The position numbers were made by a program, and so were the translations under genes. The notes beneath the pieces are model-generated. The model was not told the DNA's origin, made no database searches, and saw only the letters and a list, made by a program, of their open reading frames with translations. Shown here one piece after another: positions 35,308 through 42,947 of a stretch of DNA of 64,000 nt (the stretch's first letter is position 1; every line of letters begins with the position of its first letter). Origin of the DNA: Phaeobacter inhibens DSM 16374 (lineage in GTDB: Bacteria > Pseudomonadota > Alphaproteobacteria > Rhodobacterales > Rhodobacteraceae); NCBI RefSeq assembly GCF_000473105.1, contig NZ_KI421498.1:806001-870000 (forward strand), given 5' to 3'.

Positions 35308-35979
35308 TCAATCCCGTTTCAAGCCATAGCTCGCAAACGCCGCCAGCGCCTCGTCCATCTGCGTCGGGCTAAGCAGCCTTGGCGTGCCAATGCTGCGCGC
35401 GCGAATATAAATTGCCGCCAAATGCTCCAGCTCGGCCATCCGCCACATGGCGCGCGCCAGTGTGTCGCCTGTGCAGATGGCGCCATGGTTCGCCATCAGG
35501 CACCCCTCGCGGTCCGCCATTGCCGCAACCACATGGGCTGATAATTCGGTCGTGCCGAACAGCGCATATTCTGCCAGTGGCACGTCATGCCCGCCAAATG
35601 CTGCCACCATATAGTGGCAGGCCGGGATAGGCATGTGGTTCACAGCGAGGGCACAGCAGTTCACCGGGTGGGCATGGACGACGGCCATCACCTCTGGCTT
35701 GTCTGCGAGCAGTGCCTGATGAAATTGCCACTCGGAAGAGGGGGAAGGCTGCCCCCTCTGCGGATCTGGGCTGCCGACCACGGGCATCCGGACAATCATG
35801 TCCGGGCTCATCGCCTCATAGGGGATGCCGGATGGGGTGATCAGCATCTCCCCCCCGGCGATCCGCAGCGAGATATTGCCTGAGGTGCCCTGATTAATGC
35901 CACTCCGGTTCATCTCCAGACAGGCGTCAATAATCGACTGGCGCAGTGTGTCGCTGTCATCTGGGGCAGGTTTTGTCAT
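35308..35979 (-). CDS. Class II aldolase/adducin family protein (fuculose-1-phosphate aldolase/Ald2-like)
   Basis: 223 residues. The class II aldolase zinc fold shows NQGTSGNISLRI (phosphate loop), LITPSGIPYEAMSPDMIVRM, SSEWQFHQALLADKPEVMAVVHAHPVNCCALA (Glu and two His zinc ligands), and a third His in MANHGAICTGD. ATG 35979 is chosen over the longer frame because it gives the normal N-terminus. It starts seven bases after mtnA; that pairing is the signature of 5-deoxyribose or methylthioribose disposal, where the aldolase splits the ribulose 1-phosphate into DHAP and an aldehyde. Confidence 0.88.
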   Translation of the reverse strand: MTKPAPDDSDTLRQSIIDACLEMNRSGINQGTSGNISLRIAGGEMLITPSGIPYEAMSPDMIVRMPVVGSPDPQRGQPSPSSEWQFHQALLADKPEVMAVVHAHPVNCCALAVNHMPIPACHYMVAAFGGHDVPLAEYALFGTTELSAHVVAAMADREGCLMANHGAICTGDTLARAMWRMAELEHLAAIYIRARSIGTPRLLSPTQMDEALAAFASYGLKRD

Positions 35980-35986
35980 CGCACGG

Positions 35987-37090
35987 TCACCCCGCCTTGC
36001 GAATGAGATCGGGGAAAAGCGCTGCCAGCCCCTCGGCAGAGGCGTCGCAGATGCCACGTTCAGTGATCAGCCCGGTCACCAGTCGGTTAGGTGTCACATC
36101 AAAGGCGGGGTTGCCGCAGGCGGTGCTTTCGGGGGTGACGCGCGCGAGGCCCATGTCACCACTATCAAGCACGCCTTGGACATGGCTCACCTCGCGGCTG
36201 TCGCGGTCCTCGATCGGGATTTCAGCAACGCCATCAGTCACGGTCCAGTCGATGGTGGGAGAGGGCAGGGCAACATAAAAGGGCACCCCGTTGTCATGCG
36301 CGGCCAGCGCTTTCAGGTAGGTGCCGATCTTGTTACAGACATCGCCCTGACGGGTGGTGCGATCAGTGCCGGTGATCACCAGATCAACCTGTCCGTGCTG
36401 CATAAGATGGCCCCCGGCATTGTCCGTGATGTAGCTGTGGCTAATACCATGGCTGCCCAGTTCCCACGCGGTCAGCGCACCCTGATTGCGCGGGCGGGTC
36501 TCATCGACCCAGACGTGGATGGGGATACCGGCATCATGCGCCTGATACATCGGACTGGTGGCCGTACCCCAGTCAACAGTGGCGATCCAGCCGGCATTGC
36601 AATGGGTCAGCAGGCGCACCGGCTCACCTGCAGGTTTCCTGGCCGCGATATCACGGATCAGCGTCAGCCCGTAGGTTCCGATGCGTCGGTTGATTTCGAC
36701 ATCCTCATCGGCGATGGCATGGGCAAGCTTCAGCGCCGCCTTGGCGCGGTCTTCCTCAGGCAGAGGGATCAGCGTCTCCATGAATCGGTTCAGCGCCCAG
36801 CGCAGGTTGATCGCGGTGGGGCGGGTGGCGTTGAGCTGTTCCCAGGCGGCCTTCAATGCGTTGTCGGACGGATCCAGATCCGCAGCCAGCGCCATGCCAT
36901 AGGCCGCGGTCGCTCCGATCAACGGTGCGCCACGCACCCGCATTTCCACGATCGCGGTGGCAAACTCGTCCAATGTAGCAACGGGCTGAACGCGAAATTC
37001 ATGCGGCAACCAGCGCTGATCAATGATCATCAGAACCGATTGATCCTCATCCCACCAGAGCGAACGATAATGCGTGCCGTTGATTTTCAC
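35987..37090 (-). CDS. mtnA: S-methyl-5-thioribose-1-phosphate isomerase family protein
   Basis: 367 residues. It isomerises 5-methylthioribose (or 5-deoxyribose) 1-phosphate to the ribulose form. The eIF2B-like fold shows [35 protein letters not shown] (catalytic Cys region is THCNAG), [20 protein letters not shown] (catalytic Asp) and [20 protein letters not shown]. All expected motifs are intact. No methylthioribose kinase or MTA phosphorylase gene is adjacent, and the rest of the methionine salvage pathway is absent from the window, so a shunt role with the aldolase is more likely than full salvage. Confidence 0.9.
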   Translation of the reverse strand: MKINGTHYRSLWWDEDQSVLMIIDQRWLPHEFRVQPVATLDEFATAIVEMRVRGAPLIGATAAYGMALAADLDPSDNALKAAWEQLNATRPTAINLRWALNRFMETLIPLPEEDRAKAALKLAHAIADEDVEINRRIGTYGLTLIRDIAARKPAGEPVRLLTHCNAGWIATVDWGTATSPMYQAHDAGIPIHVWVDETRPRNQGALTAWELGSHGISHSYITDNAGGHLMQHGQVDLVITGTDRTTRQGDVCNKIGTYLKALAAHDNGVPFYVALPSPTIDWTVTDGVAEIPIEDRDSREVSHVQGVLDSGDMGLARVTPESTACGNPAFDVTPNRLVTGLITERGICDASAEGLAALFPDLIRKAG

Positions 37091-37177
37091 GTGGGGTCCT
37101 CCGTTGATGGCGAGCCCAGCGCCGCCGTTGGATGTTGTCCTAGCGCATTGGCGTTAAAGTGCAATCATCTTGCACGC

Positions 37178-37468
37178 CTAGCCGCCGCGTAGTCTCTGCA
37201 TCAGATATATTTCATTCTCAGGGGCGAGCGGTTCATCCAGACTGGCTGCGATGATGCGGCCATCCACAGCGACGGATACGCCTGCGTCCAAGGCCGGGGA
37301 GAGTGCCGGATAGGCAGATTTAAGCGCCGCAATCATCGCGCCGATTGTGGCAGCGTCAACCTCGACAGCCTCTTGGCCCTCGGCAAAACGCCGCAATCCA
37401 GACCAAAGGTGAACGGTCAGGCGCGGTATCCCCGCGCCCTGACCTGTTGTGATGTGTTCAGACGCCAT
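37178..37468 (-). CDS. MoaD/ThiS-family ubiquitin-like sulfur-carrier protein
   Basis: 96 residues from ATG 37468. LTVHLWSGLRRFAEG begins the beta-grasp fold; GAMIAALKSAYPALSPAL is the helix; VSVAVDGRIIAASLDEPLAPENEIYLMQRLRGG closes with the essential terminal Gly-Gly. The last five residues RLRGG are identical to those of ubiquitin, unusual even for this family. The longer open frame upstream reads into coxL and is Arg/Cys-rich, so it is rejected. It lies ten bases after the molybdenum hydroxylase large-subunit gene and may be a dedicated molybdopterin-synthase small subunit or a sulfur carrier for the enzyme. Confidence 0.8.
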   Translation of the reverse strand: MASEHITTGQGAGIPRLTVHLWSGLRRFAEGQEAVEVDAATIGAMIAALKSAYPALSPALDAGVSVAVDGRIIAASLDEPLAPENEIYLMQRLRGG

Positions 37469-37478
37469 TTGCCGGGCC

Positions 37479-39749
37479 TCAGCCGTTGTTGGCGCGCTGC
37501 TGATCCAGGGCTGCCAGAATACGCGGTGGTGACATCGGAAGCGCATGCAGCCGCACACCCGCCGCCGCAGAAACCGCATTTGCAATGGCCGCGAGAGGCG
37601 GGCAGATTGATGTCTCGCCGACACCGCGCACGCCAAAGGGATGGCCGGGGTTTGGCACCTCGACAATCACCGTGTCGATCATTGGCAAGTCAGAGGCGAC
37701 GGGTATCCGGTAGTCGAGGAAGACGGCATTCTGCAACCGACCATCCTCCCCGTAAATATATTCCTCATTGAGCGCCCAGCCGATGCCCTGTGCGGCACCA
37801 CCCTGAAACTGCCCTTCAACATAGGTGGGATGGATCGCCTTGCCCGCGTCCTGAATGACTGTATAGCGCGTCACGGCGGTTTTGCCGGTTTCCGGGTCAA
37901 CTTCGGCATCGACGATATGCGTGGCAAAGGAGACACCGGCGCCTTCGGGGGTGGCTTCAAAATGGCCTGAGATAGGTCCACCGGTCTGGCCCATGTCGCG
38001 GGTGATTTCAGCCAGTGGCAGCGGGTCAAAATTGCCTGCATTCGGACCAGAGGGTACGGCGTGGCCATCCTCCCATTTGACAGCATCCTCAGGAATGCCC
38101 CATTTGGCCGCCGCGCGTTTGCTGAGTTTGGCCACGGCATCCTCTGCCGCCTTGATCGTGGCCAGGCCACTGGCATAGGTCACCCGGCTACCGTGGGAGA
38201 CATCATTGTATCCCAGCGTTGCGGTATCGGCGATGGTGACACGGATGCTCTCATAGGGAATGCCGAGAACCTCTGCCGCCATCAGCGCCATGGAGGCACG
38301 AGATCCGCCGATATCCGGTGTCCCGACAGAGATCTGGCAGGTGCCATCCTCTGACAGCGACAGCGAAACGGAGGTTTCGCCACCATGGTTGAACCAAAAG
38401 CCGCAGGAGATGCCGCGCCCCTGACCGGGTTTCAGCGGGGCACTGTAGTGCGGATGCGCTTTGGCGGCCTCCAGCGTTTCGACCAGACCAATGCGTTCGA
38501 ACTTTGGCCCATAGGAGGCTCTGGTCCCCTCCCGGGCGGCGTTCTTCAATCGGACATCAACAGGGTCGAGATCCAGTTTGCGGCAGAGCTCGTCAATCAC
38601 AGATTCCACCGCATAGGCCGCCATCGGCGAGCCGGGCGCCCGGTAGGCGGCCTGTTTGGGCCGATTGCTCATGATATCATAACCGACCTGCTGAACATGT
38701 TGCAGATCATAGGGCGCAAAGGCACACATGGCGGTCATATCCGCAGGCGCACCCGGAAAGGCACCGCCCTGTAGGCGGAAGGTGCCCTGTGCAGCTGTGA
38801 TGATGCCATCCGCTGTCATACCAATCTTGATATCCATGGAGGTCGAGGCCGTGGGACCGGTCGCGCGGAACACTTCCGGGCGACTCATCACCAATTTCAC
38901 CGGGCGATTGGCCTTGCGCGACAGGGCAAGGGCGACAGGTTCGATGAACACCGTGGTCTTGCCGCCAAAGCCGCCGCCAATTTCCGAGGCGGTGACGCGC
39001 AGCTGCGATGTCTCGATCCCCAACAGCGCCGCACAGTTCTTCTGCACGTACCAGTGGCCTTGCGTACAGCACCATAACTCACCTTTGCCGTCCTGTCCCA
39101 GCTGAGCCAGACAGGCGTGGGGTTCAATATAGCCCTGATGCGTGGCCTCTGTGACGAAATGCTCCTCCACCACCAGATCGGCCTTGGCAAAACCCGCCTC
39201 GACATCGCCATGGCCGCTTTCGTGATAACGCACCACGTTTGGGTGCATCCCATCGGGCACGGAATAATCGGCAGCGCCTTCGCGGATCACCGGCGCATCC
39301 TTGGCCATGGCCTTGTCGACATCGGTCACATGGGGCAGCACCTCATACTCAACCTCAATCAGCTTTAGCGCGTCACGTGCGGCGAGGGCAGAGGTGGCAG
39401 CGACGGCGGCAATGGCATGGCCATCATAGAGCGCGATATCGCCTGCCATCACGTTTTCCAGCACGTTCCACTGTTCGCCTTCCAGCCCCGGCGCGGGCTT
39501 GATCGCGTCGGAGAAATCGGCACGTGTCACGATCGCCTTCACATCGGCCAGCGCTTCGGCCTTGCTGGTGTCGATATGTTTGATCCGGGCATGGGCATGG
39601 GGGCTGCGCAGGATGGCCCCGAAGAGCATGCCCGGTGCCGTGGCATCGGCACCAAAGCGCGCCTTGCCCGTGACCTTGTCCAGACCATCAGGGCGGTTAG
39701 GGCGGGTCCCCACTTGGGTGAAGTCGGTTTTTCGTTGATCCAGAGCCAT
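37479..39749 (-). CDS. Molybdopterin-binding large subunit of a xanthine dehydrogenase/aldehyde oxidase-type hydroxylase
   Basis: 756 residues. The N-terminal a/b hammerhead domain opens RPDGLDKVTGKARFGADATAPGMLFGAILRSPHAHARI. The molybdenum-cofactor domain shows ASEIGGGFGGKT, AYRAPGSPMAAYAVES and the catalytic Glu in FGVRGVGETSICPPLAAIANAV. The form I CO dehydrogenase active-site loop (AYxCSFR) is not present, so it is not a classical CODH; substrates could be an aldehyde, purine or N-heterocycle. It overlaps the iron-sulfur subunit gene by one base. Confidence 0.9.
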   Translation of the reverse strand: MALDQRKTDFTQVGTRPNRPDGLDKVTGKARFGADATAPGMLFGAILRSPHAHARIKHIDTSKAEALADVKAIVTRADFSDAIKPAPGLEGEQWNVLENVMAGDIALYDGHAIAAVAATSALAARDALKLIEVEYEVLPHVTDVDKAMAKDAPVIREGAADYSVPDGMHPNVVRYHESGHGDVEAGFAKADLVVEEHFVTEATHQGYIEPHACLAQLGQDGKGELWCCTQGHWYVQKNCAALLGIETSQLRVTASEIGGGFGGKTTVFIEPVALALSRKANRPVKLVMSRPEVFRATGPTASTSMDIKIGMTADGIITAAQGTFRLQGGAFPGAPADMTAMCAFAPYDLQHVQQVGYDIMSNRPKQAAYRAPGSPMAAYAVESVIDELCRKLDLDPVDVRLKNAAREGTRASYGPKFERIGLVETLEAAKAHPHYSAPLKPGQGRGISCGFWFNHGGETSVSLSLSEDGTCQISVGTPDIGGSRASMALMAAEVLGIPYESIRVTIADTATLGYNDVSHGSRVTYASGLATIKAAEDAVAKLSKRAAAKWGIPEDAVKWEDGHAVPSGPNAGNFDPLPLAEITRDMGQTGGPISGHFEATPEGAGVSFATHIVDAEVDPETGKTAVTRYTVIQDAGKAIHPTYVEGQFQGGAAQGIGWALNEEYIYGEDGRLQNAVFLDYRIPVASDLPMIDTVIVEVPNPGHPFGVRGVGETSICPPLAAIANAVSAAAGVRLHALPMSPPRILAALDQQRANNG

Positions 39750-40231
39750 TATGACGCCTCCCGCATCTCTGCTGCCGCGTCAATCACGGCGCGAATGATC
39801 TTGTCATAGCCGGTACAGCGGCACAGATTGCCGGCCAGCCAATAGCGCACTTCGGTCTCGCTGGGGTCTGGATTTTTCTCCAGCAGAGATTTGGCCGCGA
39901 CCAGAATACCCGGCGTGCAGATCCCGCATTGCAACGCGGCGTGGTCGATGAACTTCTGTTGCAGTGGATGCAGTGTTTCGCCGGGCGCGATGCCTTCGAC
40001 CGTGGCAATCTCTTGGCCCTCAGCCTCAACCCCGAGGACGAGGCAGGAACAGACCAGCCGACCGTTCAAGGTGACCGAACAGGCCCCGCAGTCACCCGTG
40101 CCGCAGCCTTCCTTGGCGCCCGTGAGATTCAACCGGTCACGCAGCACATCCAGCAGAGTTTCGCGCGGGTCGCAGAGATAGTCGACCGCATCGCCGTTGA
40201 TGGTGGCTGAGACGTGGATTTTCGAGCTCAT
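39749..40231 (-). CDS. [2Fe-2S] subunit of the molybdenum hydroxylase
   Basis: 160 residues. The N-terminal plant-type ferredoxin cluster has GAKEGCGTGDCGACSVTLNG with the last ligand in LVCSCLV. The C-terminal helical cluster has LQCGICTPGILVAA and GNLCRCTGYDKII. It overlaps the FAD subunit gene by four bases and the large subunit by one. Electrons should run from molybdenum through these clusters to FAD. Confidence 0.93.
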   Translation of the reverse strand: MSSKIHVSATINGDAVDYLCDPRETLLDVLRDRLNLTGAKEGCGTGDCGACSVTLNGRLVCSCLVLGVEAEGQEIATVEGIAPGETLHPLQQKFIDHAALQCGICTPGILVAAKSLLEKNPDPSETEVRYWLAGNLCRCTGYDKIIRAVIDAAAEMREAS

Positions 40232-41094
40232 ACTGTGTCTCCCTTGGCACGGGTATAGGCGATTTCGGCAGCGCGGCGCGCCATCACGCCCGCGACTTGC
40301 GTGCGAAAGGCAACGGTGCCGCGTTTGTCAGAGATCGGAGTGCAGGCATCGGAGGCGGCGGTGGCCAGTCGCTCAAGCGCCGCGTCGTCCAGCGTGGAGC
40401 CAATTAGCGCATCGGCACAGGCCTCAACCAGCAGCACCGTCGGGGCAACAGCGCCCAGTGCAACACGCGCCTCCGCAATGGTGTCCCTCTCCAGCCGCAA
40501 CCAGACGCCGCAGCCGACAACCGCGATATCCATTTCGGTCCTTGGAATGAACCGCAGATAGGCATCCCCCTGACCCGGTTGAGCGGCGGGCAGATGCACA
40601 GCTGTGATCAACTCGCCGGTGGTGAGCGTGGTTTTTCCGGGAGCGGAGGGAATATCCACGGCAGCGGCGCGGCGATGCCCCTTTGGGCCGGTGATGCTGA
40701 CAGTTGCGTTGGCGGCCACTAGGGCTGGGACGCTGTCCGCCGCTGGCGAGGCATTGCACAGATTGCCGACAAGTGTCGCGCGGCCTTGCACCTGGGTTGA
40801 GCCGATGAGATCCATCGCCTCGACCACACCGGGCCAGGCAGCACACAGGGCAGGGTGCTCGCTCATCTCAGCCCCTGCCACGGCGGCGCCGATGGTCCAG
40901 CTGCCATCATCTTCCTGCCGGATGTCCCGAGCCCCCTCAATCGACTTGATGTCGATCAGCGTATCCGGGGTCACGATATCGGCCCGCATCTGCACCAGCA
41001 CATCTGTACCGCCGGCCAGCACGCGGGTCACACCCTTGGCTGAGGCCGCCAGCTCTGCCGCCTCGGCAAAACTGCTGGGTCGGTGATATTCCAT
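40228..41094 (-). CDS. FAD-binding medium subunit of the molybdenum hydroxylase
   Basis: 288 residues. YHRPSSFAEAAELA opens the FAD-binding fold, VLAGGTDVLVQMRADIVTPDTLIDIKSI is the first pyrophosphate loop and GRATLVGNLCNASPAADSVPAL the second. The C-terminal CODH-like domain is complete. It is the first gene of the operon; the start lies 709 bases from the divergent TAXI gene. Confidence 0.92.
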   Translation of the reverse strand: MEYHRPSSFAEAAELAASAKGVTRVLAGGTDVLVQMRADIVTPDTLIDIKSIEGARDIRQEDDGSWTIGAAVAGAEMSEHPALCAAWPGVVEAMDLIGSTQVQGRATLVGNLCNASPAADSVPALVAANATVSITGPKGHRRAAAVDIPSAPGKTTLTTGELITAVHLPAAQPGQGDAYLRFIPRTEMDIAVVGCGVWLRLERDTIAEARVALGAVAPTVLLVEACADALIGSTLDDAALERLATAASDACTPISDKRGTVAFRTQVAGVMARRAAEIAYTRAKGDTV

Positions 41095-41803
41095 TGGGAC
41101 TGTCCTTCTGCTGGCCTTGCTGCTGGCGACTGTGGTTGAATCCGGGGGACCCGCGTGGGGACCATAGGTAGGCGTGGCGTTGATCCTATGATCGCTAAAT
41201 GGTCCCTGAACGTGGCGCGTGCCCGCCGGACCATCTTGCGACCAGATGTGCGCTTGGGCAAGCCGCCATCACGGCTTCGCCGGCTCATAGGAGGGAAAAT
41301 CACCTGTCACGGCCGTTCCATTCACATTCCGAGCGGGCCGTCACCGCTCTCCAAGCAACGGCAGCACACGATACAAATGGGGAGGGTTTTACGCTTTTGC
41401 CCCTTGCGGTGCCGGATCCACTCTTTTATGGCGTCGGCGTTTCCGAATTTTTTGCAAAAAATATCGCCACCAAAGGGGTTTGACTGTCAGAGTTGGCTTG
41501 CACTCAGGTGTGACAATCTGCCACAGTGCGCCGAATCCAACGGATGTGGGTACGGGGGAAAATTTCGGGATCAGTGTCAGATACGCAGAAACCCAGTGCC
41601 CTTTGGCAATGGGGCGGACCGCAAGCCTTGACTTGGCCGGATGCGCCTGAAACGCTTAAACCTCTGGACCTGCCGGAAATTGTTGCCAGAACGCGCGACA
41701 AATCACACCTGGCGTCTACATGTCCCCAAGGGTTCAACGACCCCCAGCCGCACCTCATGCGGCTAACGGTTTCGACGACAAAAAACGTGGGAGAACAACA
41801 CAT
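41095..41803. other. Long divergent intergenic region between the Mo-hydroxylase operon and the TAXI-TRAP operon
   Basis: About 700 bases. Two plus-strand frames (41155-41631 and 41526-41807) have shadow-like composition and no good ribosome-binding site. No convincing promoter, hairpin or repeat was found, although regulatory sequences for both operons must lie here. GTGGGAG just before 41804 is the TAXI ribosome-binding site. Confidence 0.5.
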
Positions 41804-42769
41804 ATGACCAACACCAAGCTGGCCGTTAGCGCCCTAGTAGCAACTGCCTTTATGGCGCCTGCTGCCATGGCAGAAGAATTCATCACAATTGGTACCGGCG
41901 GCGTAACCGGCGTGTACTATCCGACCGGTGGCGCGATCTGCCGTCTGGTCAACAAGACCCGCAAAGAGCACGGCATCCGCTGTTCCGTGGAATCCACTGG
42001 CGGCTCTGTCTACAACATCAACACCATCCGCGAAGGCGAGCTGGAATTTGGTGTGGCACAGTCCGACTGGCAGTACCACGCCTACAACGGCACCTCCAAA
42101 TTCGAAGAGCAGGGCGCCTTTGAAGGTCTGCGCGCGGTGTTCTCCGTGCATCCCGAGCCCTTCACCGTTGTGGCCCGCGCTGATGCCGGCGTGACCAGCT
42201 TTGACGATCTCAAAGGCAAGCGCGTCAACATTGGCAACCCAGGCTCCGGCCAGCGCGGCACCATGGAAGTGCTGCTGGAAGCCAAAGGCTGGGGCATGGA
42301 TGCCTTCGCTCTGGCGACCGAGCTGAAAGCGGCCGAACAATCCGCAGCGCTCTGTGACAACCAGATCGACGCGATGGTCTACACCGTTGGCCACCCTTCG
42401 GGTTCCATTCAGGAAGCCACCACCGCCTGTGACTCCGTTCTGGTGACCGTTGATGGCGAAGCCGTTGAAAAGCTGATCGCCGACAACTCCTTCTACCGGA
42501 CTGCAACCATCCCCGGTGGCATGTACCGTGGCTCTGACGCGGATGTCGGCACATTCGGTGTGGGCGCGACCTTCGTCACCTCCGATCAGGTCTCCGACGA
42601 GGCGGTTTATACCGTGGTGAAAGCGGTCTTTGAGAACTTCGATGACTTCAAAAAGCTGCACCCGGCATTCGCCAACCTCAAGCCTGAGGAAATGGCAACC
42701 GCAGGCCTGTCCGCGCCGCTGCATCCCGGTGCTGCGAAATACTACAAAGAGCAGGGCTGGGTAGAGTAA
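41804..42769 (+). CDS. TAXI-family TRAP transporter solute receptor
   Basis: 321 residues with signal peptide [29 protein letters not shown]-family features are [78 protein letters not shown] and [15 protein letters not shown]. It captures an organic-acid-type ligand in the periplasm for the fused permease downstream. ATG 41804 has GTGGGAG ahead. A GC-rich hairpin follows, which probably keeps the receptor in excess over the permease. Confidence 0.93.
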   Translation: MTNTKLAVSALVATAFMAPAAMAEEFITIGTGGVTGVYYPTGGAICRLVNKTRKEHGIRCSVESTGGSVYNINTIREGELEFGVAQSDWQYHAYNGTSKFEEQGAFEGLRAVFSVHPEPFTVVARADAGVTSFDDLKGKRVNIGNPGSGQRGTMEVLLEAKGWGMDAFALATELKAAEQSAALCDNQIDAMVYTVGHPSGSIQEATTACDSVLVTVDGEAVEKLIADNSFYRTATIPGGMYRGSDADVGTFGVGATFVTSDQVSDEAVYTVVKAVFENFDDFKKLHPAFANLKPEEMATAGLSAPLHPGAAKYYKEQGWVE

Positions 42770-42788
42770 CCCATCTCTGATGATTGCA

Positions 42789-42815
42789 ACGGGGCGCCAA
42801 TTGGTGCCCCGTTTT
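42789..42815 (+). terminator. Partial terminator between TAXI receptor and permease genes
   Basis: ACGGGGCGCC (42789-42798), loop AATT, GGTGCCCCGT (42803-42812) and TTTT. It lies between co-oriented genes, so read-through at a lower level is expected. Confidence 0.7.
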
Positions 42816-42947
42816 GCCCTTGCCGTGAAGGCTTTGCCCTTTGCCATGAGGCGCTGAAACTCCACCAGGGAGCAGGGCGCGTCGGGGCCAAGGGCAACAC
42901 CCAAGAATAACCGGCCGCAGAGTCTGACGGCCTCAGGGGGATACTCC

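Noticed and set aside
37479-41094. Carbon monoxide dehydrogenase (coxMSL)
   Set aside because: The form I active-site motif is missing and no cox accessory genes (coxD, coxE, coxF, coxG) are adjacent.
41155-41631. Plus-strand frame of 158 residues in the long intergenic region
   Set aside because: Arg/Pro/Cys-rich, no ribosome-binding site, no recognisable motif; treated as non-coding.
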